Positions 32,301 through 44,850 of a stretch of 64,000 bases of DNA are shown one piece after another. The stretch covers positions 868,001 to 932,000 of the forward strand of contig NW_008481798.1 of NCBI RefSeq assembly GCF_000365145.1. The letters are read 5' to 3'. The stretch comes from Cyphellophora europaea CBS 101466 (taxonomy: Eukaryota > Ascomycota > Eurotiomycetes > Chaetothyriales > Cyphellophoraceae). The stretch's first letter is position 1; each line of letters opens with the position of its first letter. The translations under genes and the position numbers were made by a program. Under the pieces are notes generated by a model. The model saw nothing but the letters and a program-made list of their open reading frames with translations, was not told the DNA's origin and did no database searches.

Positions 32301-34768
32301 AAGTATGTGCAGCACTGTACCCGGTACGGCGCTGAAGTGCAACACGATGGACACTGAACAGGCTGGAGGGGGAACCATCCCGGCGGGACACTCTAGGCGT
32401 GTTGACGCCGCCGGAGGCCCGTGGTATCGTCTCAGCTTGCAAGCCGCCCCTGATTCCGAGAATAATAATGGCTCACGGGCTTCTGACAACTAGTTGCGTC
32501 CGACCCCACTACGCGTCTGCGACCAACAGCTGTGCCCTGAGTCGACTACCCTGACGTGTGCTGGGTCATGACGCATGCCCGAAATTTGCGCTTTCATCAC
32601 CATCGCACAGAAGAATGGACGGGCTTTACCACCTGCCATTCATTATAGGGACAAGTATCGTTGAGCGCGGCGACAATAGGGCAGTGTATACCAGTAGCCA
32701 TTATACTTTTTGGCTGCCGTGGCCTAAGCATACGGATCGACGAGACCACGATCTGAGCTACATCGGGCTCTGAAGCTTGCGACCCAGGCGACTTAACGCC
32801 TGTTAACCCCTTGTTGTTGCCCCTAGCAATTTCAACCCCCGCCCTTAGTACGCATCGTGACAGCATCATGAGCTGCACCAGCTCGGCGGAATTCCATCAC
32901 TGATGACAGCGACCGTCGCACCCTACGGAGTAATGAGGACTGTAGAATGTGTGAATCTGCCTCTACTAGTCTCGTTTGGGGCAATTGCACGGACCAGGGC
33001 TGAAGAAAGCGAGTGGGCCGTCAGGCTTGACTCTTGACGCCGGCTGAAGTCCCTGGGCACGTCCTCCCGTCCCGAGCTGCTCAGGCTGTTGGGTCTCGCA
33101 CGCTGAATTTGCTAACCGTCTTTGCCGTCCCTCGCCGTGGAAATTTGCGTAATTTTTCACACACCCGGGTCTGGCGCGCGCAGCCCTTTGCCCCCCTGGA
33201 GTGATCCTCAATTCCTCGGTCGGTTGTCACAAGGGACTCCGCGGACAGGGAGCGCAGGGCCAGTCCACACCTCGGCATCCAGCCGCCTTCACCATCTCCA
33301 CGCCATTCTCAACACCATCTCTCGTCGCTCTTGATTTTGGTTTTTTCTTCGCACGGAAAGGGCTGCGTAAGATACCGTACCACCCCCGCGGGCGCGTCCA
33401 AACCAGATCAGGACACCCAGGTCCATCCAGGCACGCACAGTCTAATCGACCACTACTGCACGCCAAAACACATCATCTCGTCCACGTTGAGTCGACTCGA
33501 CTCTCTCCTTCGACAAGCCGTGACATACATATGTGCCTGTGCCTTTCACCCCCTGCCATAATTACCTCAGCTTCTCGCATTGCCACTGCTTGCTGCTTGC
33601 GCAACGACTGACGCATCGCTCCTGCCTCAGCTACGGACATCACCATCTCAGCACTTTTCAGGTGGCGACAGCCTTCAGCTGTTCTCTCCACGCGCATCAT
33701 CCATTCACAGTGCACATTGCATCTAACTCATCCACCTTCACCTTGGCACGGATTCATTATTCAATAATCGGGGCATATGCACAACATACTCTTAGAACCC
33801 TCGCTCAGCGGTCTTGTCAATCCTCCAGCCAGAATTTCCATCGCCTTTCCTCATCGTCCCGGTGACCAGCCTCTGGGGCCAAGCTCGGTAGCTTCGACAA
33901 ACGTGTGCTCCATCATCTCTTCCCTTCGCAATAGCAGCCATCAGAGCTTCCGGTCTGCCACTATTCAAAACGCTCGACTCGGCCACCTCGAATTTTTGAC
34001 TTTACTGGCCCAGCACTAAACCTGAGGCGCGTGGCAGAAACCTGTAGCGCCCGCTCCTCCCTCACAACTCTACCACGAAGCTCCTCTGGACCCGCACAAA
34101 CAAGCGCACCACAACATTACAAGCACTCGTCTGCTTTCCCCCCCGTCGAACTCAGTCAGGGAACTCATTCTTTCCATTACTTCCGAAAGTCTATCAGGGT
34201 TGCCTCATCTCCCCTCTGGGTCTGGCTGTTGGCCCCTCACTATAAGCTCGAGCTCTTCACACACAGCCTCCTAATTCGGTCAACCTTGATTTACGGGGAC
34301 GACTTCAGGTGCCAGAAAGGCCTCCAGGCCCCATCACGTAACTTTGCACTTCCCCAGACGGGTTCCCAAAAAGCCTGCGTTGATTTAGGTGGCTTCCACC
34401 AGGGGCCCTTTGCCCGTCCGACCATCGACCATCGATCCTCGCCAAAACAGTATATCTCGTCATTTGTTATCCTCAATCGTGGCTGGCGATCCATCAAATA
34501 TCGACGACACAGCCGGTCATTTCTGTTCACTGGCCTCACTTGCTTCATCTCCCTCAGTCGCCGGATTTGTCCTGCAGGTGTTTCTTCGCGCTGGCTTTTA
34601 TTCAAAGCTAGTCGTTGCACATCTTGCTCTTTGAGTTTCGCTTCGAACTAGAAGCTCAAACCATCAGTCCTTGCTCTCGCCGGTAAAGTCTGGGCTGTGC
34701 GCATACCTTGCTGACAGCCCTGCGAACTATAATCTCCTCAACTGCGCTCGCAGCTCTCTACCGCTATC
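29400..34768. promoter_or_regulatory. 5.4-kb gene-free region upstream of the WOPR regulator, including a probable long leader
   Basis: No supported gene. The part from about 33,250 to 34,768 is strongly pyrimidine-rich on the plus strand, dense in CT/TC runs and poor in purine tracts, the usual look of a long fungal 5' leader. It contains several short upstream ORFs in all three frames (for example beginning near 33,201, 33,533 and 34,031). The distal 4 kb shows no clear coding bias and no obvious repeats beyond a short GACAGC run near 29,920-29,936. Confidence 0.55.
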
Positions 34769-36043
34769 ATGTCTTCCGGAGGTGCTGCTCTGCAACCGAC
34801 CTTTCAAGGCCACGTCTCAACTACCCAGGACGCTCTTGTATTATTCGAAGCATGTCTCCAAGGTCATCTCTCTCATGTCCCGCGACGCCCTCACGATCGG
34901 GAGCGCAGCTCCCTCATTCGCAGCGGCTCTGTCTTCATCTACGAAGAAAACGCTTCAGGCATCAAGCGATGGACTGATGGTGTTACCTGGAGTCCATCGC
35001 GCATTCTCGGCAATTTTCTCGTTTATCGAGAGTTGGACAAGCCATTTCCTCCGGGCGAGAAGAAGCGCGCCATGAAGAAGCAGAATCGCCGCCCGAGTCG
35101 ACCTGGCGAACCCTATCCCGGCTCCCTTGGCAGCGAGAACGGGTCCTTTGGAAGCAATGAGAGAACGCCTACTGAGGTCGAGCGGCAGCTCATTGGATCA
35201 CTGATCGACAGCTACGGCTTCAAACCTGATGGCTTGGTCAAGAAAACCATGAGTGTGACTGTTCAAGGCGTGACCCACCATCTAGTCAGCTATTACAACG
35301 TGCACGATGTCATCGCCAATAACCTGCGAACACCGGGGCAAACCGAAAATCTCCAGTACATTCGGCCGCGCCCAGAGCTGACCTCCAAGCAAAGCTTCAG
35401 ATCGCCGATAGAAGAGGTGGAAGAGGTGGACGGAATCCGTGATGGCCAGAACGCTTACCGGTATGGCATGGGTCATCAGGCCTATGTTCAGGATTATCGC
35501 GCACCATATCCAATGGCTCAGTACTACCCTCCGATCTCTCAAGCTCCCAGTGGCGGTTACTCGGCTGGCGTGCCGCCCATGCAGTCTAGCTACCTGCAGA
35601 CACCGGTTGCTACGCCTCAGATGTCTGGGCAACGACCAACTGAGTATGCTTCATATGACCATGCGAGCTATAACCGTGGCTACGACTCCAAGACTCCAAC
35701 CTCGGCTACGATGCCTCCTCTGATGGGTGATCGATCTCAACCAATGATGTACCCTCCACCAAATCTGCAGCGCCCGATCAGCAATCTGAGTCCTGTGTCA
35801 ATGGAGAACCGAACCAACCTGAGCTACCGACCTGGCTACAGTATGGGCTCCACCGCGTCACCTATTGACGGCCACCGACCTGGTGAGGACCGGCGCGAAT
35901 CTGGACAGGCCAACGCGCAATTGTACGCTGGCCGCGCACCATACTATGGTGACGGTGCGAGCTCGCAGCTCCATCAGCCGTCTTACGGTCAAAACCCAGC
36001 CCAACTGTCTCAGTGGTCAACAACGAACCATTCTCAGCCATGA
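34769..36043 (+). CDS. WOPR-domain transcription factor, Ryp1/Sge1/Wor1 type
   Basis: Single exon, 424 residues. The bipartite WOPR DNA-binding domain is complete: WOPRa at about 11-104 with LVLFEACLQGHLSHVPRRP, ERSSLIRSGSVFIYEE and the hallmark SGIKRWTDGVTWSPSRILG, and WOPRb at about 133-190 with ERQLIGSLIDSYGFKPDGL, VKKTMSVTVQGVTHHLVSYY and DVIANNLRTP. The HVPRRPHDRERSSLI wording fits the Ryp1/Sge1/Wor1 branch rather than Pac2/Gti1. The C-terminus (190-424) is Tyr/Pro/Gln/Ser-rich and disordered, like the prion-like activation tails of this family. Members control morphology switching (Wor1), yeast-phase growth (Ryp1), and effector and secondary-metabolite genes (Sge1). The gene stands alone in a 10-kb gene-free region. 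Confidence 0.95.
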   Translation: MSSGGAALQPTFQGHVSTTQDALVLFEACLQGHLSHVPRRPHDRERSSLIRSGSVFIYEENASGIKRWTDGVTWSPSRILGNFLVYRELDKPFPPGEKKRAMKKQNRRPSRPGEPYPGSLGSENGSFGSNERTPTEVERQLIGSLIDSYGFKPDGLVKKTMSVTVQGVTHHLVSYYNVHDVIANNLRTPGQTENLQYIRPRPELTSKQSFRSPIEEVEEVDGIRDGQNAYRYGMGHQAYVQDYRAPYPMAQYYPPISQAPSGGYSAGVPPMQSSYLQTPVATPQMSGQRPTEYASYDHASYNRGYDSKTPTSATMPPLMGDRSQPMMYPPPNLQRPISNLSPVSMENRTNLSYRPGYSMGSTASPIDGHRPGEDRRESGQANAQLYAGRAPYYGDGASSQLHQPSYGQNPAQLSQWSTTNHSQP

Positions 36044-39000
36044 CATCAAATGAGACTGCCTCCGATATCCTCCTTGTGAGCTAATAAAGGGCAGCTTGCC
36101 GCAAGAGCTACAAATCTGTGATATCGACTGCTAAAGACAGTCCCGTGTCGCGTATGGGCAACATCACTGAAAGTTCTACGGCAGCAGAACCATCTTCTTG
36201 GGGTCTTGTCCGGGAGAGATGGAACGTATGCGGGCACGTCAGCTTATGAGGGAAATGGTACTATCTTGCGAAATGGCGCGGGGACTCACACCTGTCTGGC
36301 GCTTGTCACTGCGCTGGGAAGTTCACTTCTGCGTACATATATTTTACTGATGCCTTGTTCGACCAAGAGCCTGTTATCAACGCTCCGAAATGATTCCGAC
36401 GGCCAACAAAAGCATCACGGGGTTTGGGAAGGCTATTGTGATTTATTTTGCTACCATTGCTAATACGGTATGGGGAGGTTCATCTGATATGTTTCATGAT
36501 TATGCGTAAGGAGATGGCGAATGAGGTGGGGATGGCATGACAAAAGGAGTTGGCATGAGCCTGCAAATCAGAGGCGGATCGGGGTGCACGGATCATGAGT
36601 TTACCAGACATCAGACATCAAGACATCAGACATTAGGAGCGGCTGGGTCAAGTGACGGAGGGGCACAGGAGCGAGAGGACAGCATCGCCCCAAACCCCGC
36701 CGACTACTCTTGTGGCTAGCTACTGCATAGGAGGGGCGGTTCGTCCATGGCTGCGTAAGGCAGGTGATCAGAGGACTGTTAACGGGCATCAACCATGCGA
36801 GATGGGAGTGACTGTAGCCATAGCAAAGGTGTTGTCAATAAGACGAGTCATACGTTTCATCTTAGTTCGACAAGCGTTGGCCGCGCGAGCGCCTCAGATC
36901 GCGCGAGAGACCACAGCAACTCCGCGGCACTCTGAAGCCGGCGCGGTGGCCTTGCGCACGCTAGGAATGAACCATGGGGGCCTCAGGCCCTGTTACATGT
37001 CATTACTCCTGAACAGCAAGCCGAGTTCTTGTTTTATTACGCTATTGATGTGCGGCTCAAGCAAAGGATGAGCTCGATTTCGTCGACGACTCCTTGCTGC
37101 CTCCACACTCAACCCCCTGCCTCACCTTAGCTACCCCTCCTCTGACGAGAGCGAGGGCTTGCTCGGCGAACCTCGGCGCATTTCGCACCCAGGATCCCGT
37201 CATTGGCGTCGAGTGAGAACGAAGTCCCTTGCGGCAGTAGCCGCCGTCAACCCAGTCACAGCCGAGTAATGACTAAAGAAACCTCGACGTTTGTATTAAC
37301 GATAGCTTCCCGTTGGTAAACGATCTACAGCAAGAGGGGGCCGAGTTGCTTGCCACCGTCGGATGATTGAGGTAACGCAATCTTGCCTTTACGTGCAGGA
37401 GGGCTGTGCCTACCGACAACCTTGCTGGCGATTGCCCTTTTTCCACCTGTGGAGACCGCTGCTCTTCCCCCCGGGGGTTAGAATCGAGACAGGTTTGCTG
37501 CTGGCCCAATGCGCAAAAACTCTGATGTTACGCGTCCTGGCGACCGGGTGGGAGATTCATCAAAAGCCAAAAAACCTATTGGGATGTGAAGGTTTTGTTT
37601 CTTGCAAAAAAAGCACTCGGTGAAACTCGTTGGTGGAAAACTTCCTGGTCAGCAAAAGGGGAATACGGGGTTGCTTGCTTTGCGGTCATTGTAGCCGGCT
37701 GGGACCAACAGAGAGACACTCTATGCTTGCTTCCGGCGTCAGGAACAAGCGAAAGTCTCAACGACCGGGAAGAAGCTCTAAGCAGCCGTAGAGCCCTATG
37801 CTGCCCCCCCCAAGGACCCGCTACTCGAAGGTTACCGATAGGCAGCAGGAGCAAAGTATGCTCTCTGACCTCCTTTTGCTTCGGCGGCCATTATCTCGCT
37901 CTGTGGGCGCGGTCAGGGCTGCTCTGTCTTGATGGCGTGAGAGCCTCGCAAGTGTGTCTGCGTATGGATTTAGGCCCAACCTCATCTTTTGTTGCTCTTA
38001 TTCTCGTTTTGCTTGTCAATAGAGCAGCTACAAGCGCTCTTCCAGGCCAGAGTGAGCTGCATGTCCCTTGACAGCACTTCCGATTACCAGACGTACACAC
38101 CGACTTCACTCCGATTCCAGTCCGCTGTCATGCCCCTGGTACCGTCCTCCTTAAACACAAAAGCCTCGTTAAAGCACCCCACTCGACGAAAAGCCCTAAT
38201 ACGTGCCGCTGAACATACATCCCTGATGTAAGGACTATCGCTACGAAGCAACATACTATCGACAGACGCTGTCCTATCTCGTAGGGATGTCCTGGCCATC
38301 TCAAGATCACCATTTCCCAGCGCCGGGTCGTCAGACGGTCGCCTCACGCCTGGCTCTGGGGCTGGCGTTACCACTACAAAAGTTAGGCGGATCGGGAGTC
38401 TACCCTTCCGTCTTGTGCGTGCGTCTCCGCGAGGTCAAAACGCTAGGTCGGAAGCCTAAAGCACATCACCAACGCGCGAGTCCATCGAAATACTGCCACT
38501 ACTGATACCGCAAACTTTCGGCGCTGAGAGATTCAGAACACGAGTTCGACAGCTTGGACGGGAAAACCTGGTTTCTCGGGGTGCCGTTGTCACTTGAACA
38601 TCAAGGGGTATATGCCGTGCACCTTGTACCTCCTAGGTTGATCAACGGCTGGAAAAGTGAAGTGAACCTCAGAAGAACACTCCCATTTCCAAATTTGAGC
38701 GGCTCACAACCATGGTGCTCAGTCTAGAGCGGGTAAGCGCTGGCTATCGTTCCAGTGAGACGCATCCGGCGAATGTCCTAGCGCAATCCCAACACCCGAG
38801 CGTCTTCGACCGTCTACAATCCTTGGGCTGATCAACTTCAAAGACACCAGATGGGAGCTGGTAGCCGAGCGTTGGATTCAAGCTCACTGCTTCTCAGACT
38901 CTCTGACTTTGTTCATGCCCAGACGGCTGATCAAAGTGGGTAAAATGCTTCGTCCCAGTTATTTGAACGATCTTTGAATATCGTTCGGTGTTGTCGCCTC

Positions 39001-40828
39001 ACAGACTACACTAGTACGTGTTCAGAGGCAAATGGAACGTCATACACGATTCATGGTCGGACCAAGCGCCCGCTTGATCAACTCTGTCGATTCACGAGTT
39101 GTCTGATGATGTACTCTACGCAGCGCCAAACGCTGCAAATAGCAGGAAAGGGCGGTATACTCTCCAGCTACACCATGTTCCTGAGTGAAGCCCGAGTCCG
39201 ACCGGCCTGGTCATCATCCAAAGCGTTCTCCTTTCGAGATCGTCGTTGCCACATCACAAGCACTAACATGAATTAATTGAAGACGCCGGACTCAAGTTTT
39301 CATGCAGACTCTAGGAACATCCACGTTCGATGTGCCTCCATTGACGCGCCGTGAGTCCCTCGAAAGAAAAACCCAGTTCAAATGGCCTGTGAGACCTTCC
39401 GGCACGTCCACGGTGAGTCCCGAGTTGCGACAACCATTCCATTTTATGTGGCTAGTATTGTACCTTGGTCAGCCAACCCTCGACACGCTCCTGGGGCTGT
39501 TCGAAAGCTCTTAGCATGCAGATCGTTTTTCCCAAATTAAAAACAAACCCATGTCTCACGGAAAAGCACCTGATACTCAGAAGACCCCCCTTCTCTAGGA
39601 AATCAATCGATACAGCCTCGTAGTGCGAAAGCCAGAAAGACGTCAAACCATTACGGTAGACCTGAATCTTGGCATTATACCCACCCGTATCCCCCCAAGA
39701 AATTCCGCTGCAGGAACCGCAACATACATTCCAATCCAAGGACGCGTCTCAGCACCGGAAGCGCTGAGCGGACATCCTCACATGGATGTCGGAAGTGCGG
39801 AAGTGGGAGTCCGGTTCCTCCTGCGATTCGCCCCCATCGACCTTCTGATGTGAAGTATCTAGCCCTTCTATCCGTCCTGGAGCAGCCACGCCAAGGTAGG
39901 TCTGATAGGATAGCCGTTGATGGTGGCGGATGTGACGGATTGTGGCGTTACACGGAAGACATAACTTTGGGCTGAGCCATAGGAGTCGGGGTTTACAACA
40001 ACTGCTGTGGGGGAAGTGAGCTGATGTGTGTCACAGCGGTGTAGTGTATATACTAGACTTGACTTGTGTGGTCTTGCGACATAGATGATGGAGGTTTCCA
40101 GCCTCGTTTGATCGGTTGGCTACGAAGGCCGTATATACGCTATATGGCATAGCCAGACGATCCAATTCTGCGAAATTTGTGGGTGGTTTGGAGGGGGCTT
40201 TCAGTGTACTTTTCTGCTCCGTTGAAAAGAACTGTTTTTGCTGTCTGGTTCATGGACATGACGTTCAGTGGAGGCGTATCTCCCAGAAGGCAACCACTTT
40301 GGGCCGGGCCCACTTACTCATATCGTATAGTACTTGATTTGTACCTGATGTCACTGGAGCGGCAGCCTGCTTTTGACATCTTGAGGATCAACCCGCGGCA
40401 CCCACTCAACTACACACATTGCACAACTGGGCATTAGCTGCACCTGAGAGATGGATATCATTCGTGAGCAGTGGAAAGTCCGGTTGAGATACCAAGTCCG
40501 AAAAGGCTTGTAGAGACGTCGTACAAGGCATCCGTTGGGCAAGGCCCCAAAGGCGGCATGCATTATGGAGATTACCTGATGCCGCAACGCCGCTTGCTGC
40601 TGGGGTTGGGACTGTACCACCTGAGAAACCACACATCTCAGCTCGAGTGAAAGAAACACGCCACGCCGGCCCTAGCACCATTAAATCCCATCCCGTCTCA
40701 TCTTATCCCGATGCTCTTTCCACCCCTCCAAGACCCTTCACACCCTTTCCCACACCCACCTACCGCACACACGCCGCCAGGCTATAAACTCAGAGCCTTA
40801 GGTACGTACAGTACAGTTTCACTTATCC
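36044..40828. other. 4.8-kb gene-free region downstream of the WOPR gene
   Basis: I see no protein gene with recognisable motifs or convincing coding bias. There is a short imperfect tandem repeat of ACATCAG units at about 36,606-36,633. A run of open frame at 37,586-38,071 reads like noncoding sequence. A TATATA-type element occurs at 40,048-40,053. No transposase, reverse transcriptase or RNase H motif was visible in any frame. Confidence 0.5.
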
Positions 40829-41711
40829 TCATCCCCCCACCTCCACCTCCTCCCCCTTCTTGTCCTCCGCCTCCTTGACAGCCTCCTCCTCCCTGACCTC
40901 AGCGTCCACTTCGGCCTCCTCACCCAAATCGCCGTGTTTGGCTGTCCAGTAGATGCCGAGGCCGCCGCCGACCATGCTGCCTACGACCTGTTTTGGAGGA
41001 AAGGCGTTTGTCAGTTTTTGAGAGGGACGAGAGATTCAGTTGCGTTCAGAAGGGGGGAAAGAGGGGAGCGGGAAAGGGGGGGGGGGAGGCTGAGGCTGGA
41101 GTCGAATTTGGTTTGGGCCTGAAGCAGCAGCCACGGCAATGTGTTTTAGGGGGTTAGGCGACTGAGGTGTCCGCGTCAGGGGCCAAGTCGCTGATTCCTC
41201 GACGCACGTGAGGCAAGGGGAGCCGTGCGCAGGCAATAGGCGCACAATAGAGAGCCAAAGCCACCGGGCACGTGTGGGGTGGAGATCGCCAACGAGCTCC
41301 ACGGGTGGGTGCACACCCAACTCGCCATCCTCCAGTCACCCAAATACCAAACACACAAACCCAACACAGAACAAGGGACGGTAAAGATCGTACAACAAAG
41401 CACTTAGCACGTACCGAAATCCAAAGCAACCAAGCCAACCCCCTCCCCAACCTGACGCTCCCTTCACATACTTTCTGCAGCGCGGGCGTGACGAGCTCGT
41501 CGCGCTGCTCCTCCAAATGCGGGTTCACGCTGACCAGCAGCGCCAGCAGCACGATGAGGATCAAACCCAACAGCAAAACGGTCAGGACCTGGATGACGGC
41601 GAGCAGGATGGAGATGTTGCGCGTGGTTTGTAGGACGCGAAAGCCCGCCGCGACGAGGGGCGTTACTTGGTCGAAGGCTTGGTTGATTTGGCGGGAGTAG
41701 GGGATTCCCAT
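40829..41711 (-). CDS. Small membrane protein of unknown function
   Basis: Two exons on the minus strand, 41472-41711 and 40829-40987, give 132 residues. The donor is GTATGT right after codon 80 and the acceptor AAAACAG; both ends are in phase 0. The first exon encodes an amphipathic N-terminus and a long hydrophobic helix (about residues 33-63, ISILLAVIQVLTVLLLGLIL and on), followed by a charged stretch. The second exon starts with the glycine-rich VVGSMVGGGLGIYWTAKHGD and ends in a strongly acidic and lysine-rich tail. I do not recognise the family. The 484-nt intron is about ten times the usual length in this window, so a missed internal exon is possible. Confidence 0.62.
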
Positions 41712-43012
41712 TGCGGAGTCCTAGGGTGATGGAGAGGCGGCGGGGGGGCGGGGTGGGTGTGGGTTGGTGTGTTGGTGCTGGGTGCTGGGGATGGGCTGCT
41801 GCGCTGGTGTGGGCGCCTTGATCGCGGAAGGATGTAGGAAGAGGGGTGAGCGTTATGCAATGGAGTCAGGCTGGCGACGGCGACGGCGCAAAGGAGCGAC
41901 AGTGTGCGGCGATGATGTTGATCTATCAAGTCTTCGACGCCACACCAACAGTGGCTGAGAAGCACGGGAATATAAATCCTTCAAACCGAAACCCGCAACA
42001 CCTGCCTCTCTTCGCCTGGCAGTAGATACTGCATCTCATCGCTTTCGTCATGGTATGCGCCAGGTGTGCGGGCAGGCGGGAAAACAAGGCAAGCTAGCAT
42101 GCTGACTGACTGACCTTGTTTGCGCATTCGGGCTGTTCGATTGGCGAGGTGGATGGTTATTGGTGGGCGGCGCAAGGATCCCTGTCGCCCGTCACTTGAT
42201 GTGCCGAGGACCTCGTTCGCTGTCCTTCGACAGATGCACGGTATACGCCGTAGCAAAGGCACCTTGATGGAGGAAGGGTCAGGGCTAGCAAAACAGATGA
42301 GACAATGCTATCTGTGATGAGAGGTTCACGGGCCAATCTGTGGGAGCCGGCGACGTATCTCTCTCTAGGTTGATTGGATAGTTGAGCGTTTATATTCGTG
42401 CAGGGCACGATCTTCGGTAGCGATATTGGACTGCTCAAGGCTGGGCTCATATAGAGGAGCTAGACATTGGAGCAGACCATCCTACTCTAGCCCATCCCAT
42501 CAAGGACCCAAAAGCCCGTGACCCGTCGAACTGATATCTGGCTCCTGTGCTTCATGCCAATCAACTCCTGAAGGCCCGGTCCCGTTTTCGCCATAACGAG
42601 ACCAAAGCTTACGGCGCATTTCGCGCGTGCCGGCCACATGTCCTTGTTATACCAAACACGCCGTCTCGCCAGTTCACCGTACTCCAGTAGTTGTGGCAAG
42701 AAGCATATCTCGAAAAGAGGACAAATGTAGTGTTGAGACCACAGTATATAGTCGTTGCCGTCAACAGACAATATGGATGGACAACGTAGAACGAGGCTTC
42801 CCAGTTGGGAAGGGGTAGTGGCTCATCCGGTAGCTGAGTCACCGATGTGAGGGTAAGGCTTATGTTGAACCGCCCAAGCCTTAGAGCCTGGTCATGTTAG
42901 AGTGCTGTTGGCGCTCAACAGTTCAATCCGCGTCCTCGGGCTCCACCGTCTCATTGCATCGAATGAAGTGGTTGACTCACGAAGCCCACAGGACCCGTTA
43001 GATCAGACACCC
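41712..43012. other. 1.3-kb intergenic region
   Basis: Lies between the start of the small membrane protein gene (minus) and the 3' end of the acyltransferase gene (minus). A TTTATATTC element on the minus strand near 41,970 could be the TATA element of the small membrane protein gene. No gene seen. Confidence 0.5.
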
Positions 43013-44850
43013 TCAGAGATCCTTCTTGACACCTACCTGCGGTACCACAGCTGTCTCGCCGCCCACACTGACCTTGATGCGTCCAGTCTCCTTGTCCGTC
43101 TCGATCTTAAAACCACGTCCCACCTTGTCCTCGACCATTTTACGTAGCTCGTTTCCTGTGGGCATCTGCACAACACTCCCTCGCCTGCGTCTTGCCTCGA
43201 TCTCGGTACGAATTTCGTCAATTGCGTCATCGATCTGCGCCCCAGGGTCATGGGGCAAGCCAAGCAAGGTGGGTGGGTCGAGTGATTCGTGAGAATGAGT
43301 CCTGCTGAGCTTCCCGTCCGGTCTTTGGTTGCGTGCATCGAGCTTCTTGACCAACATCTTTTTGAAGGGGAGAAATGGACTGAAGAATGCCAGAGCAGCC
43401 GCGACACCAATCGGAACGTAGAAGTATACCCGTGCCCAGACCATCATGCTGTCGTGCAAGGAGAGCAGCACGAAAGGCGCCGTGACAAAGGAGAACGAGA
43501 CCTGCGTTATGAGCCAGGACAAGAAGTCGTAATAGCGTTTCGTTGGTAGTGCAGCCGGATTCTTGTCAGAGTTGTCTTTGAACGGTGCAAGAAAGAATGG
43601 GCGGATGTATCGTCGGAAATTCTTGGCCACCGTCTGCACAAACGCGGCGAGAATGAATGTTAGGTAGTATCCCGGCGCAAAACCGTGCCAGAAGGCGCTG
43701 GTGCCAAATGTCATAAGTGAAGCGCGGAACCCAGGCTTCTTGCCAGCAGGCGTCACCCGCAGATAGACGTAGTTCCGCAGCCAGTAGTTTGTGTTCTTGT
43801 TCCAATTTTCGAGGTAGGCCCGAGAGTTCTGTGCCAACTCGATGCCAAATGGATTGACATTCTCCAGGCGATCCCAACGTGGCGTGTTGGTAGAGGGAGA
43901 CATGCCATTGTAACCCAGACCGGAGAGGATACACGCCCCTTCAGTGAGCGTCCACACGGCATAGTATTTGGTGCGAGTGGCGATGCCGAGAGCCCAGAGC
44001 ATCCCAATGCGACGAAGCAAAGAGTAAGACATGTAGTCGCGAGAGGTGACTGCAGCTGTGTTGAATCGGGGGCTCAGTGCCAGATAAGCACCCAGCCAGG
44101 CAAGGCCGGTGAGGCATTTCATCAGGGCGGGCCTGCCGGAGCGTGGAATTCGACGAGACTTCTTCGTAGGTGGTGCAGGCTTTCCTGGTGGACTATCAAA
44201 CATGCTGGTGTTGATGTAGCTGTTGTAGTCGGCGTAGTCGAAGGCTGGACCCACCATGAGAGAGGGGAAGAAGAGTACCCAGGCAGTATATTTGAGTATC
44301 GGTGGCATAACGGTCAATGCACGAGACTTCTGAGAATCCGTCAAGGCTGATTCTGGAAGACGGCCGTCATGGACATTCCAACAGAAGGCAGACAGTTTCA
44401 TAATGTTGACCATCTGAGCACCAGTAATGTCAATGGTAGATGGCTGGCCAAGGATCTCGCGGTGGATATGGTTGACAGACATGTGGCCCATGAGGAAAAC
44501 GAAGCCAATCCATGGCATAAGACTACCGTCGATGTAATACGCGATGGCATAAGTCATAGCTGCATCAATGAAAAGGGTGCGAATACCGCTCCATAGATCG
44601 AAAAGGCCGACCAGGTAGAAGAGGGAAACGCTGATGATGAAGACATTCTTCATCCATGGTGACCGGTCGGGTATTCGCTTCAGTATAGCTGCCAACGGGT
44701 ACGAAGTCAAGAAGCTGAAGATGAGCTTGAGTTCGTCGGTAGATGCCCCCGTGGCATCAGCCAGGGCTACAAATGCTGTTGGTGGTCGTTAGCCAGGGCG
44801 GGAGATGAAGGGATGAGGAGCGACCCACGTTTGTCAATGCCGGGAATCAT
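43013..44850 (-). CDS. ALE1: MBOAT lysophospholipid acyltransferase (Ale1/Lpt1 type)
   Basis: Re-acylates lysophospholipids in the ER (Lands cycle). Exons 44829-44850 (22 nt) and 43013-44775 give 594 residues; the 53-nt intron is GT-AG and the short first exon supplies the only good ATG (MIPGIDK). Many hydrophobic helices are present. The MBOAT signatures are visible: the Asn motif in WNKNTNYWLRNYVYLR (about 332-347) and the invariant His in TSAFWHGFAPGYY (H371). Upstream blocks FPSLMVGPAFDYADY and FNVHDG-like WNVHDGR match the Ale1 group. The C-terminus ends in KKDL, a KKXX dilysine ER-retrieval signal. It is divergent from VPS45 over 424 bp. Confidence 0.93.

Noticed and set aside
37586..38071. 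161-codon plus-strand frame downstream of the WOPR gene
   Set aside because: Rich in Cys/Ser/Leu in no pattern and not linked to splice or promoter signals; looks like chance.
29400..40828. Transposon-derived origin of the gene-free region
   Set aside because: No transposase, reverse transcriptase or long repeat was visible, and base composition is not strongly AT-rich as expected of heavily RIP-mutated elements; a genome-wide repeat search would decide.
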